NCBI RefSeq assembly: GCF_001750725.1 | Contig: NZ_CP017279.1 | Span: 4,712,001 to 4,776,000 of the forward strand | Origin: Enterobacter ludwigii | GTDB lineage: Bacteria; Pseudomonadota; Gammaproteobacteria; Enterobacterales; Enterobacteriaceae | Direction: 5' to 3' | Length of the DNA: 64,000 nucleotides | Part shown: positions 46,704 to 56,900 of the stretch, in pieces | Numbering within the stretch: the first letter of the stretch is position 1 | Layout of the letters: the number at the start of each line of letters is the position of its first letter | Notes under the pieces: generated by a model | Told to the model about the DNA's origin: nothing | The model's input: the letters and a program-made list of their open reading frames with translations, nothing else | The model's database searches: none | Position numbers and translations under genes: made by a program

Positions 46704-47222
46704 ATGTTTGAATTTCTGATCGGTATCCTCACGCACACCCCCGTCTGGGTGTGGGTCCTGTTTATCTTTCTCGTCTCCCGTGGCCTCAACGCCCGTAAGC
46801 CTGCCACCGTTACGCTGGAAAGGCTGGCCATCATTCCTGCCATCTTTCTTATCTGGGATATCTACGATCTGGTGGTCTATCGCGATCTTACTCTCGCGAC
46901 GGTGGCCCTTTGGGTTGCGGGGATTGTGGCGGGCGCGGCGCTGGGGTATGTGCTGATTAAGCAGACGGTCATCACCCGCACCGACGCGCCGCGTACCCTT
47001 TATCGCCAGCCTGACAACACGGCTCTGCCGTTTATGATGCTGGCATTTGGGGTGAAATACGTGCTGGGGGTGATGAACGCCCTCTCTCCCCAGACGTTGC
47101 AACAGCCCGCCATGAGCGCGCTGGCGATAGTCTCCGGCGGGGTATTTGCCGGAGTGTTTATCGGGAAGTTTACGCGCTATGTGAGTGTGTATCTCAGCGG
47201 CGCACCGCAACCGGCTGAGTAA
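46704..47222 (+). CDS. DUF6622-type membrane protein
   Basis: A 172-residue protein with about five membrane helices (LIGILTHTPVWVWVLFIFLVSRGL at the start). It fits the DUF6622 family of uncharacterised membrane proteins. The ATG at 46704 has GGTGA upstream; ATGs at 46650 and 46692 are in frame but less likely. Function unknown. Confidence 0.78.
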   Translation: MFEFLIGILTHTPVWVWVLFIFLVSRGLNARKPATVTLERLAIIPAIFLIWDIYDLVVYRDLTLATVALWVAGIVAGAALGYVLIKQTVITRTDAPRTLYRQPDNTALPFMMLAFGVKYVLGVMNALSPQTLQQPAMSALAIVSGGVFAGVFIGKFTRYVSVYLSGAPQPAE

Positions 47223-47224
47223 CG

Positions 47225-47644
47225 TTAGCGCGTTGCATGGGCCAGCGTGCGAGCAGAAGCTTCACCGTTGGCTACTCGCGTGACTTCGTGGATCCGGCAG
47301 ATTTTTCCTGCACATAGCGTGGCAAACATATAAACCTCTATTTCAGCCTGATGGCCTTCGGGATACGTGACGGTCACGATATGCCGGTCAGCCAGCAGTG
47401 TGTCATGACACCCTATCTGTTCCACGCGGAAGGCGATATCGCGGATCTGCGAACGCACGTGCTCCAGGTGCTGAATAAATCCAGAATAATCAAGAGAATG
47501 ACCGTCCGTGATCTGCTGATACGCTGGCGAAAAAACGTCTTTCGGATCAATTTCGCCTTTAAACAGGCCGGTCAGTAAACGGGACATTTCCTCACGCAAA
47601 CTAGCATTGTCAGACTGGGTAATCAGGCGGGTGATGATGTTCAT
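47225..47644 (-). CDS. SnoaL/NTF2-like protein
   Basis: A 139-residue protein with the alpha+beta cone pattern of the SnoaL/NTF2 superfamily (LLTGLFKGEIDPKDVFSPAYQQ ... AEIEVYMFATLCAGKICRIHEVTR). Start at 47644 follows GAGGAGTCACC. Members bind small molecules or catalyse isomerisation. It is divergent from an AraC gene across 69 bp, suggesting control by it. Confidence 0.82.
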   Translation of the reverse strand: MNIITRLITQSDNASLREEMSRLLTGLFKGEIDPKDVFSPAYQQITDGHSLDYSGFIQHLEHVRSQIRDIAFRVEQIGCHDTLLADRHIVTVTYPEGHQAEIEVYMFATLCAGKICRIHEVTRVANGEASARTLAHATR

Positions 47645-47713
47645 GGTGACTCCTCGTTGCGTTGAGCCGCCATTATCCTTGACAGACAGAGACGTAGTTT
47701 CTGTAATAAGCCA

Positions 47714-48472
47714 ATGAATAACGATTTTCGGCCAAATAACGTGGTCAGCTTCGAGACACTTTTGCATCCAGGTGGATACCATACGCCGTGGCACAGCCAT
47801 CAGGCCGGTCAGCTCTGGCGGATTACGACGGGTCTGCTGGTTGTCGAAACAGCGTCTGGGCGTTCGGTTGTACCGGCGCAACATATCGGCTGGATCCCGC
47901 CCGGTCAGGAGCATGCTGCCTTTTCCGGGAGTGCGATTGACGGTCATGCGATCTATCTGGATCCCGCAGGGTGTGAAGCGCTGCCCGGTGAAACGACGCT
48001 TTTCGAACCCGACGAGCTCACCAGCGCGCTGTTTTCACGCTTAAATGCTGAAGGCAGCGGGTACGATCCGCGAAAGCTCGCCCTGCTGCTGGATGAACTG
48101 GCGCGGGGCCGTCAGGTGCGCTATCTGCTGCCCATGCCAGCCGATCCCCGATTAAAGAAGGTAGCCAGCCATCTGATGCAACGTGTGGACGACAACCAGA
48201 CGGTTGAGCACTATGCCTCCCTTGCGGGAATGAGCGTGCGAACATTCCACCGTCGGTTTAGCGCGGAAACGGGCATGAACGTTGTTAACTGGCGGCAACT
48301 TGCCCGCGTCATGCGGGCAATGGAGTGGCTGGCAGCAGGTAAACCGGTTGGCTGGATCGCGCTGTCGTGCGGCTACAACAGTATCAGCGCGTTTATTGAG
48401 GTTTTCAGGGCCTTTACCGGCAAAACGCCCGGGCAGTGGGCGCTTAAAGAAGCCCCTTCTGTGCGAAGGTAA
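47714..48472 (+). CDS. AraC-family regulator with cupin sensor
   Basis: A 252-residue AraC protein: N-terminal cupin ([32 protein letters not shown]) and C-terminal helix-turn-helix pair ([25 protein letters not shown] and [25 protein letters not shown]). It has the same architecture as the AraC protein at 10092. No clear ribosome binding site precedes the ATG at 47714. Its 3' end overlaps nudI by 29 bp on the opposite strand. Confidence 0.9.
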   Translation: MNNDFRPNNVVSFETLLHPGGYHTPWHSHQAGQLWRITTGLLVVETASGRSVVPAQHIGWIPPGQEHAAFSGSAIDGHAIYLDPAGCEALPGETTLFEPDELTSALFSRLNAEGSGYDPRKLALLLDELARGRQVRYLLPMPADPRLKKVASHLMQRVDDNQTVEHYASLAGMSVRTFHRRFSAETGMNVVNWRQLARVMRAMEWLAAGKPVGWIALSCGYNSISAFIEVFRAFTGKTPGQWALKEAPSVRR

Positions 48473-48869
48473 TGCGCGTGGCTTCGTTCAGATCCAGTGC
48501 TTTGATCGCTTCCGGGCGGACCCAGGCAACCTCCTGAAACTCGTCGTTAAACGTCACCTGCCGATTTGCACTGATGCAGTCGAAAATCAGGTAAATCATA
48601 TAAATCTCTTCCGTGGTGCCATCGGCATAGGTTTTCACCCGAATGTCGTCGCGAAACGCCCAGGGTTTGACCTCCGTGATCTCCAGCGCGTCGCCCAGCT
48701 CTTCGCGAATTTCACGGCGCAGCGCCTGCTCCATGGTTTCTCCCGGCTCCATCCCGCCGCCCGATAACGCCCACTGGCCGGGAAATACGCCGCGGTCATC
48801 GGCCATTTTGCACAGCAGATACGCCCCGTCGTTCTCAATGATGGGGCAGACAATAGTTCGTTGACGCAT
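48444..48869 (-). CDS. nudI: Nucleoside triphosphatase NudI
   Basis: NudI is a Nudix hydrolase acting on pyrimidine deoxynucleoside triphosphates such as dUTP and dTTP. The 141 residues equal E. coli NudI, with the Nudix box [23 protein letters not shown] around residues 37-59. It ends in KGLL as the E. coli protein does. In E. coli nudI is elsewhere on the chromosome, so synteny does not support the name; sequence does. Confidence 0.93.
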   Translation of the reverse strand: MRQRTIVCPIIENDGAYLLCKMADDRGVFPGQWALSGGGMEPGETMEQALRREIREELGDALEITEVKPWAFRDDIRVKTYADGTTEEIYMIYLIFDCISANRQVTFNDEFQEVAWVRPEAIKALDLNEATRITFAQKGLL

Positions 48870-48990
48870 GGTTTCTTCCTGAAAAATGAGTTTGGGCTAT
48901 TTTAACAGAAGGCGGAAAGGGAAAAGGTAAACGAGGTCAGACTTTCGCCGCTGGGTTAAGCGGTATTGTTGCGGGTTACGGATGCCATGA

Positions 48991-49023
48991 CTCCGGCCCT
49001 CTTCCACGGGCAGAGGGCCGGAG
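48991..49023. terminator. Strong hairpin between nudI and the secretion operon
   Basis: CTCCGGCCCTCT and AGAGGGCCGGAG form a perfect 12-bp stem with a 9-nt loop, 18 bp beyond the bapD stop (minus strand). No T tract on either side. It may end or stabilise the long bap transcript. Confidence 0.6.
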
Positions 49024-49040
49024 AAACAAACCGCCAGTGA

Positions 49041-50240
49041 TTAGCGCTCTCGCAGCGCCTCTTTCGCCCGGTTGAACGGCTTGATCATGTAATCCAGCAC
49101 CGTTTTCTCACCGGTTTTAATGTCCACCGTCGCAATCATCCCCGGCACGATTGAGAAGTGCCTGCCTGCTTTATTCACCAGGTAATCCTGGCTGGTGCGG
49201 ATAAATACCCGGTAATAGAACACCTCCGGCTTGGCTTCGTCCTGAATGGTGTCCGGCGAAATGGTTTCAACCACGCCGTGCAGCCCGCCATAAATGGCGT
49301 AATCGTAGGCGGTGATTTTTACCAGCGCTTCCTGATTCGGATGGATAAAGGCGATATCGCGCGGGGAGAGGCGGGTTTCGATCAGCAGGTGATCGTCCAC
49401 CGGTACAATCTCCATCAGCTCGCCGTTAGGCGGGATGACGCCACCGATGGTGGTGACTTTGATGTTTTTCACGATCCCGCGCACCGGAGATTTCACCGTT
49501 AAGCGGGTCACTGAATCCTCGCGGCCTTTGAGGATCGCCGAGACCATATCCACTTCAGCGTTGGCCTTGGATAACGCCTCGCGGGCCTGAACATAGTACT
49601 GGGATCGCACGTCGGTGAGTTTCAGCTCCAGATCGCTTTTCTGCCGCTGCAGGCGCAGTACCTCCACGTGGCTGGCGGCGCCGGTTTTCACCAGACGCTG
49701 AGTGATCGCCAGCTCCTTATTCGCAAGATCCAATGCCGCACGCAGCTCCCGCTGGGTATCTTCCAGCTGCGCACGGCGTGAATTATAGAGCCGGGTTTCG
49801 GCAGCGGTCAGATCGGTCCACTTCGCCAGCGAAGGGGGAAATTTCAGCGGCAGATCGTTTACCTCGGCGTACAGTCGCACGCTGGAGGCCAGCGAGGCAC
49901 GGTAGCGCGCCGCGCTTTCACCAACGTTAGATTCTGAACGCGTGGGATCGAGCCGCGCCAGCACTTGTCCGGCCTGCACCTGGTCACCCTCATGGACGTT
50001 CAGCTCGGTGAGGATCCCCCCGTCGAGCGACTGTAAAACCTGCTCGCGCGAACTGGGGATCACTTTGCCCGTGCCGGTTGAGACTTCATCCAGCACGCCA
50101 AACCACGCCCAGACGCCGAGTACCACGAACATCAGTAAAGAGAAGATAACAATCCGCCGCGCACCGGTGTAGCCGCTTTCGGAGTCGAGCGCATTGTCCA
50201 GGTCGTCCATTGCGGCGACGTCACGCTGACTGATTTTCAT
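49041..50240 (-). CDS. bapD: HlyD-family type I secretion adaptor (BapD-like)
   Basis: The 399-residue protein has a cytosolic N-terminal tail, one membrane helix (residues about 30-50, VIFSLLMFVVLGVWAWFGVL), lipoyl-like halves (GTGKVIPSSREQVLQSLDGGILTEL and SPVRGIVKNIKVTTIGGV), a coiled coil, and a C-terminal beta domain ending TGEKTVLDYMIKPF. It bridges the ABC transporter and the TolC-like channel. GGGAGTGG precedes the ATG; it overlaps the ABC gene by 20 bp. The name follows the Salmonella bapABCD operon order. Confidence 0.9.
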   Translation of the reverse strand: MKISQRDVAAMDDLDNALDSESGYTGARRIVIFSLLMFVVLGVWAWFGVLDEVSTGTGKVIPSSREQVLQSLDGGILTELNVHEGDQVQAGQVLARLDPTRSESNVGESAARYRASLASSVRLYAEVNDLPLKFPPSLAKWTDLTAAETRLYNSRRAQLEDTQRELRAALDLANKELAITQRLVKTGAASHVEVLRLQRQKSDLELKLTDVRSQYYVQAREALSKANAEVDMVSAILKGREDSVTRLTVKSPVRGIVKNIKVTTIGGVIPPNGELMEIVPVDDHLLIETRLSPRDIAFIHPNQEALVKITAYDYAIYGGLHGVVETISPDTIQDEAKPEVFYYRVFIRTSQDYLVNKAGRHFSIVPGMIATVDIKTGEKTVLDYMIKPFNRAKEALRER

Positions 50241-52422
50241 TTTTCCACTCCCGTCCTGTTGCTGCCTGCTGCTGCTGCTGTTGCTGCATGCGGCTGTTGT
50301 TCAGCGCCTGCGCTTTCGGCGCGTCCATCACCAGCATTCCCTCTTTGAGCACCACGACCCGCTCCACCAGTTCCAGCACCGGCACGCGATGCGTGGCGAC
50401 AATCAGGGTGCGGTTGCCAAGCCAGGCGCTCAGACGCTGGATAAATTCCCGCTCGGTGTGCTCATCGAGCGACGCAGTCGGTTCATCCATCAGCACAATA
50501 TTGGGGTCGCGAAGCAGCATGCGCGCCAGCAGAATGGATTGCCGCTGGCCGCCGGATAACCCCACGCCGTTCTCCATAATTGGGTAGTCCAGACCCTTCG
50601 GCAGTTTCTGCACAAAGCCCGCAGCGCCGGTTAACTCCAGCACCTCGAAAATCTCCTCATCGGTGGCGCGCGGCATGCCGAGGGTGATGTTTTCGCGCAG
50701 GGTGCCGTAAAAGAGCCGGGCGTTCTGGGTCATAAAGCCGACGTTGCGCCGGACATCGGCGACATCGAGGTGCGGGAGGCTGAAGTTATCGAGCCGCAAT
50801 TCACCGCCGGCGAGATCCATTCCGCCCGCCATCGCCTGCAGCAGGGTCGATTTTCCGGCGCCGTTACGCCCGAGGATCGCCACTTTTTCACCTGGCTTAA
50901 TCTCCAGACGGTTAATGCGCAGGGCCATGCGCGGATCTTCCGGGTGATAGCGGAACTGTGCCTGCTCGAAAAGATAGTGACCGCGCAGTACATCCTGGCG
51001 GATCGGCGTCTCCTCACGCTGGTTTTCTGTGGGGAGCTGCATGATGCTGTCCAGTCCCTCTTTCGCCGCTTTGACCTGCTGCCAGCGCGCCAGCACGCCG
51101 CACAGGGTGGCCATCGGAGCGATCATGCGCGAGGCCAGCATTGAGGCGGCGACCACCGAACCGGTCGTCAGCGTGCCGTCGATCACCATCGGCGCACCGA
51201 CCACGATCACCCCGGCATAGACCAGGCTCTGAATCGTCATTCCCCAGCTGATCAGGTTCTGGGTCAGTTCACGGGTGCGCAGGCCAGATTCAGCGGTGAT
51301 CTGGATGTAGCTGTTCCACTGCTGCAAAAAGCGGTTTTCCGCCTGCATCAGCTTTATGTCCTCCAGCCCCTGCACGCTCTCCACCAGCACGGCATTGCGC
51401 AGGGTGGATTCGTGCGCCGACTGCTTCGCGAGCTCTGCCAGCTTTTTCTGCAGCAGCAGACCGGGCAGGACCATGATCACCGCGGCGACCGGTGCGATCC
51501 ACGCCAGTTGGGGAGCGATGATTGCCAGCACCACCACGAACAGGAAAAAGAAGGGCAGATCGACAATTGTGGAGATGGTGGAGGAGGTGACCATCTCGCG
51601 GATCTGCTCCAGCTCGCGTAGCTGGGAGATAAAGCTGCCGGTCGAGCGAGGGATGGCGCTGTTGCGCAGCCGCAGGGCGTGACCGAAGACCCGATCCGAT
51701 ACGCGCAGATCGGAGCGTTTACCCAGCAGATCCATAATGTGCCCGCGTGCCACGCGCAGCACAAAGCCAAACAGGGTGGCGATCAGCACGCCGATAGTCA
51801 GGACATACAGCGTCGGGTAGGACTGCGCGGGGATCACCCGGTCATACACCTGCATGGAAAAGACAATCCCCGACAGGGACAGGACGTTAATGAACAGCGC
51901 GGCGAGCATCACCCAGCTGTAGGGGCGCAAGTCGCGCATTACCAGCCGGTAAAGCCAGTCCGGACGGTATTTCGAAATATAGGCATCCACGCGGCTGTCT
52001 TTCAGCGCGGCCAGTGGGCGCAGGGCAATGACGTGGCGGATGGCGGGCAGCATGGCGGTCATCGAAAGCCGGTTGGTGTAGGTCTGATCGTCGAAAAAGC
52101 TGACCTCCAGCGTATCGTCGCCATCGAAATGTTCGATCACGCCGATCCTGCCGTCGTTCATTGCCGCCACGACCGGCAGACGCCAGCTGTTGATCGCCTG
52201 CTGATCCGCCGTCAGCAGCTGAAACGACAGCCCTGCTTCACGGGCCAGCTGAGTCAGTGCAGGCACCATCGGTTTGCCTTTTAGCCACGGCGCGCCCGCG
52301 AGCAGCGCACCGGGGGAGCAGGCGACGCGGTAGCGCGTGGCGACAAAACCAAAGGCCTGCGCCCACTGCGCCAGGGCCTCATCCGTCATGGTCTCACCTT
52401 GCGGGATATCGCGTTGCTTCAT
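50221..52422 (-). CDS. bapC: Type I secretion ABC permease/ATPase (BapC-like)
   Basis: The 733-residue protein has an N-terminal C39 peptidase-like domain without the catalytic Cys (residues 1-140), a six-helix ABC membrane domain (from about 165), and an ATPase domain with Walker A GRNGAGKST, signature LSGGQ, Walker B IVLMDEPTASLD and H-loop VATHR. The dead peptidase domain is usual in exporters of RTX-type adhesins that are not cleaved at a leader. The C-terminus carries a run of seven Gln. The start ATG overlaps the tolC-like stop (ATGA). Confidence 0.92.
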   Translation of the reverse strand: MKQRDIPQGETMTDEALAQWAQAFGFVATRYRVACSPGALLAGAPWLKGKPMVPALTQLAREAGLSFQLLTADQQAINSWRLPVVAAMNDGRIGVIEHFDGDDTLEVSFFDDQTYTNRLSMTAMLPAIRHVIALRPLAALKDSRVDAYISKYRPDWLYRLVMRDLRPYSWVMLAALFINVLSLSGIVFSMQVYDRVIPAQSYPTLYVLTIGVLIATLFGFVLRVARGHIMDLLGKRSDLRVSDRVFGHALRLRNSAIPRSTGSFISQLRELEQIREMVTSSTISTIVDLPFFFLFVVVLAIIAPQLAWIAPVAAVIMVLPGLLLQKKLAELAKQSAHESTLRNAVLVESVQGLEDIKLMQAENRFLQQWNSYIQITAESGLRTRELTQNLISWGMTIQSLVYAGVIVVGAPMVIDGTLTTGSVVAASMLASRMIAPMATLCGVLARWQQVKAAKEGLDSIMQLPTENQREETPIRQDVLRGHYLFEQAQFRYHPEDPRMALRINRLEIKPGEKVAILGRNGAGKSTLLQAMAGGMDLAGGELRLDNFSLPHLDVADVRRNVGFMTQNARLFYGTLRENITLGMPRATDEEIFEVLELTGAAGFVQKLPKGLDYPIMENGVGLSGGQRQSILLARMLLRDPNIVLMDEPTASLDEHTEREFIQRLSAWLGNRTLIVATHRVPVLELVERVVVLKEGMLVMDAPKAQALNNSRMQQQQQQQAATGREWKNENQSA

Positions 52423-53822
52423 GGCTGGATCTCCACGGTCTGGATGGTGCGGTTATCAAGATCGAACGCGTGACGCAATTGCCCGGTGTTATAGAGGCAG
52501 TTGAGCTGCAGCTGGTGCAACTGTCCGAGGGTCTGCTGCTGGGTAAAACGCGCCTGATAGACCTCCTGCTCGGCGTTAAGCACATCGAGCAGCGGGCGCG
52601 AACCCAGATCGAGATATTGCTGCTGATAGAGTTCACGGGTGCGGGCGCTGAGCGCCTCCTGACGGCCCTGAATCTGCAGCGTGCTCAGCAGGCTTAATAC
52701 CTGGCTGCGCGACTCCAGCAGTTTCTGGCGTACCTCGAGGCGGGTACGCTGAATGGTGGACTGTGCGGCTTCTACCGCGTGGCCTGCGGCGTTACGCCGG
52801 GCGGTGAGGCCGCCGCCCTGATAGAGCGGCATCTGCACTTTCACCCATGCAGAGTATTGGGTGCGATCCCGCGTTTCGTTACCCGCATAGCGTTCGTTCA
52901 GGTAGTGGCGCACCTCCGGCTCCAGCGAGACGGTCGGTGTCATCTGGGCGTCGGCGTAGTCGAGATTGGCCTGGGCGACGTTAGCCTGCGCCCAGGCGGC
53001 TAATACTGCCGGGACCAGACGATCGTCCGGCTCGGCAATGTCGCAGCTGCGGGCCAGCTTTTGTGGAAAATCGTTGCTGATCGTGTTGAGGGTGTTCCAG
53101 CCAAGGAAGCTCATCAACGTGGCACGGGCGCTGTCGAGGCTGGCCTGGTACTGCATCAGCTGGGCGCGCGCGCCTTCGATACGTGCATCGGTCTGCACTA
53201 CGTCAGAGAGTGAGGTGGCCCCTTCGTCATTACGCTGGCGGGTGAGGGTACCAATCGAAGAGAGCGCCTCAAGCTGCTCTTTGGCGGTGTCGACCATTTG
53301 CTGCCAGGTTTGCACCTGCACCATCGCGATGGCGGTATCGTGAGCGATGGTGTCGATGCTGACCAGCACGTTGGCCTGCTGCTGGGCGACGCCGGCACTT
53401 TCCGCACGCACTTGGCTTGCCACCTTGCCAAAGTCGTACAGCATTTGTGAGAGGGAGAGCACCAGCGACGGAGTAAAGCCATTATCGTCGCCGTCGTGGG
53501 TATAACCGTTATCCATGCCGGCATTAATTTGCGGATAGTATTTCGATTTGGCGACGTCCACCTCTTCGCTTTGTTGGTAGAGTTTCCCCACGGCTTCACT
53601 GATGGCCGGGTGCCAGGTGACGGCGCGGTTGACGGCTTCGCCAAGCTGCAGCGTGCCGGGGGCAGCCTTGCCGACGACAGGTGCCACGCGGCCATTCAGA
53701 GAGGGGAGTTCCTGCGTTTCACGGAGTTGTCCGGTATTGATCATCGCCGCCGGCGTCGCGGAGAGGGCGGGCACAGATATCAGGCAGCACGAGAGCCACC
53801 AGTAAGGCATCTTCATTCCCAT
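52419..53822 (-). CDS. bapB: TolC-family outer membrane channel (BapB-like)
   Basis: The 467-residue protein has a signal peptide (PYWWLSCCLISVPALSATPA) and the tandem OEP repeats of TolC: NRAVTWHPAISEAVGKLYQQSEEV in the first half and GGGLTARRNAAGHAVEAAQSTIQRTRLEV in the second. It forms the outer membrane duct for adhesin export. A dedicated TolC-like gene is typical of the bap operon. AGGGA lies 7 bp before the ATG at 53822; ATG 53816 is an alternative. Confidence 0.9.
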   Translation of the reverse strand: MGMKMPYWWLSCCLISVPALSATPAAMINTGQLRETQELPSLNGRVAPVVGKAAPGTLQLGEAVNRAVTWHPAISEAVGKLYQQSEEVDVAKSKYYPQINAGMDNGYTHDGDDNGFTPSLVLSLSQMLYDFGKVASQVRAESAGVAQQQANVLVSIDTIAHDTAIAMVQVQTWQQMVDTAKEQLEALSSIGTLTRQRNDEGATSLSDVVQTDARIEGARAQLMQYQASLDSARATLMSFLGWNTLNTISNDFPQKLARSCDIAEPDDRLVPAVLAAWAQANVAQANLDYADAQMTPTVSLEPEVRHYLNERYAGNETRDRTQYSAWVKVQMPLYQGGGLTARRNAAGHAVEAAQSTIQRTRLEVRQKLLESRSQVLSLLSTLQIQGRQEALSARTRELYQQQYLDLGSRPLLDVLNAEQEVYQARFTQQQTLGQLHQLQLNCLYNTGQLRHAFDLDNRTIQTVEIQP

Positions 53823-53862
53823 GTCTTATCCCTAATAAAAATGTACTGCTTTATTGTTTATG

Positions 53863-53883
53863 CCCGGGCGCTGTGCGCCCGGG
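53863..53883 (-). other. GC-rich hairpin between bapA and bapB
   Basis: CCCGGGCGC and GCGCCCGGG form a perfect 9-bp stem with loop TGT (plus-strand reading), 18 bp after the adhesin stop. No T run follows in the bap direction, so it looks like a partial attenuator or an mRNA-processing/stabilising element between adhesin and secretion genes. Confidence 0.55.
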
Positions 53884-53901
53884 TCATTTGTGCAGGTGCT
53901 A

Positions 53902-56900
53902 TCAGGTAACGATGTGTTGCTGGTTCACTAACTCGTCGTAGGTGGTCTGGACGTTATCCAGCGTCACGAGCGTCGTATTAGTGTAGGTGCTCCCTGAACC
54001 ATCACGGTCGATGGAGATCACGGTATTGCCATTACTATTAGTAACATGCAGATAATTACCGAGCGTTGAGCTGCTCCCGTTCCAGCCCACCAGCAGATCG
54101 CCGATATCGATTTTGTCCCCCTGCGTGAGCGAGAAATTGGTCCAGTGATCGCCAGCAGTGCTGCTGACGTTGCCCGCGGTGGCGTTGCCTGCGGTGGCGT
54201 TCAGCACCTGGTAAATCAGGGTGTCGCCGTAGGCGGTGCCGGTAATGACGTCGTTATGTTCCGAACTGATGAACTGCGGCGCCATATTGATGGTCAGCGT
54301 GGCACTGTCTGTTTTCCCGTCGGCATCGGTCAGGGTGTAGTTGAAGGTCTCCTTCGAGGTGATGGTTGAGAGCGACACCCCGGTGTTGAGGGTGTAGGTG
54401 TAGTGGCCGTCCGCGCCAATTGCCAGCGTGCCGTAATGGCCGACGACGTTGACCGTTGCGCTGCCGGTGTACGGATCCAGCGTGGTGGTCACGCCGTCGT
54501 AGCCGGTCACGCTGAGGCGGGTATCCACCGAGTGCAACTGATCCAACACGCCGCCAGAGTCGGTGCCGTCAAAGATATTGCCGTTCACGCTGTGGCTGCC
54601 GGTGACGTCGAAATCACTCAGCGAGTAGGTGGTGCCGTTCACGCTTGGGGTGATCGTAATATTCCCCACACTCAGCCCCGGTACGCTACCGGTATAGCTC
54701 AGCGTATAAGTTCCGGCATTCAGATCCAGCCCGGTCAGCGGAACGTCGATATTACCGCCCAGCAAAGAGCCACCACTGAAGGAACCACTACGGATAACGC
54801 CTGTGCCATCACTAATTGACCAGTTCACCGTCAGGCCGCCCAGAGCCAGCAGCGATGCCACGTTAAAGTGCAGCGACGCGTTATGCAGCGCGGTGTTCGG
54901 ATCCACCACGAAGGTTCCGCTCCCGCTGCCCTGGGTTGATGACAGCAGCGCGGTTGTCCAGCTGGCCGTCCCGACGGTGGTATCCGAGTAGGTTGTCGTG
55001 TGATGCACCGAGGTGACGTCCATCACGGTACTGACATCGTTGACCGCATCCATCGCTTGCGCGGTTGGGGTGATGTTGAGCGATGCTGTATCCTTTGTCC
55101 CGTCTGGCGCGGTGATGGTATAGACAAACGTATCCGGCGTGCTGATATGGTCCGCACCCACACCGGTTTTCAGGGTGTAGGTGTACTGTCCGGACGCATT
55201 GATGCTCAGCGTGCCGTATTCCCCCTGGATGTCGGTCAGGCCGCTGCTGTTCACCGCCACGCCGTTCACTTCTGATACCACCGCGCCGGTTGCGACATCG
55301 TTGTCCAGCACATCGCCGGTGGTGGTCTCGCCAATGCTCGATACGCTGTAGACATGATCTTCCAGCACGTTCAGCGTGTAGGCGGTCAGGGCGGTGATCC
55401 CTGCAGCCGTATTCAGCAGGAAGAGGTACTCCCCGGCAGGCAGGTTCAACGTCAGCTGAGACGAGGTACCGCCCAGCAACGGCGCACGCAGCCAGCCCGG
55501 TTCGACGCGCATCTGCTCGAAGGTCTGCGTCGCGTTATTGAACTTGTAGACATACAGGTCGAATACCGACGCCAGCGCCACACCGCCCACGGAAGCCTGA
55601 ATGGTCATGGTGCGGGTAGTGCCTTCCTCCACGTTATAGATAATGGGGTTGGTCATGTCGTCCAGCAGGTTCAGCCCCAGCGTGTTGCCGAGATTAATAC
55701 CCACCAGGGTAAAGCCGCCCTGCGACGAGGTGCCGTTATTAATTTCACTCACGGTCGTGTCAAAGGTCAGCGAGGCCGTGTCATCTACCGCCACAATACC
55801 GTTGACGAGAGTGCCTTCACCCAGCGACAGCACAAGGTTCGCCGACGCGCTGACGCCGTTATGGGTGATGGTGTAGGTGAAACTCTCTGTGCGACCAATG
55901 ACCGCTGCGCTGGTGTCGGTCAGGTTGTAGGTGTAGCTGCCATCGCGGTTAATGGTCAGCGTACCGTACTGGCCCTGAACAACCGTGCCGTCGGCGTTCA
56001 CGCTGGTGGTGACACCCAGCGCGTTGGTGACAGCAGAGACCGTGGTGCCTGCCGGGGCGTTGTCGCTGCCCGCGGTCGGGTCGGCGTCGAGAATTACGTT
56101 ACCGTTCAGGCTGGTGTCGCCCGTCACGGTACCGGCGCTGGTTTCTTTCACCGCCACATCGAGGCTGGTGTAGGAGCCGGTCGCCAGCAGGTTGGTGTTG
56201 TAGCTCAGCACCCGGTAATCGCCATCAGCCAGCCCGGTCAGGTTCAGCGATACGCCGGTGGCTCCGAGGGTCAGCAGATCGGCAAACTGCGGTTGTCCGG
56301 TATCCACAACGGTGGTCCAGACACCGTTGACGTTATGTTGAACCACAAGTTCAAGGGTGTTGAGCAGAGAGAGTACCGCGCCCGTGGCGTTGGCGTTCAC
56401 CACAATATCCGCGCTGCCACCGCTGCCCACCGTGAAGTTCACCTGGGCAGTATCATTACCCAACAACGTGAGAACGTTGCCTACGGCACCCACCAGCAGG
56501 AAACCGTAATCACTGTACTGGCTGTTGGTGACGGTGGCCGTGGTGCTGAGGTTCAGCTCTTCGACGTTATTGCTGGCGGAGAGCGGAACGACCGGCGCAA
56601 GTACGGAGCCAGGCTGTGAGGTATTGCCCGCGACGTCACTGGCGGTGATCTGCAGCGTCTGGCCTTCGGTCTGTTTGTTCGTAAAGGTGTAACTGTACGT
56701 GCCGTTGCTGTCCGCCGTGGCAGTCACCGTGGAGCCATCTGCAAGGCGAATAGCAACGGTGCTGCCTGCTTCCGCGTTACCAGTCAATACGCTACCGTCA
56801 GCGTTAAAGGTACCGGTTGGTGCCGTGGGGGCGGCAGTATCAACAATAATCGTCGTCACGGTTGAAGCCGCGCTGATGTTGCCCGCCGCATCGGTGGCCG

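Noticed and set aside
46560..47210. 216-codon minus-strand frame opposite the DUF6622 gene
   Set aside because: It also runs antisense into the aminotransferase 3' end and looks like a shadow; the plus-strand frame has clear membrane helices.
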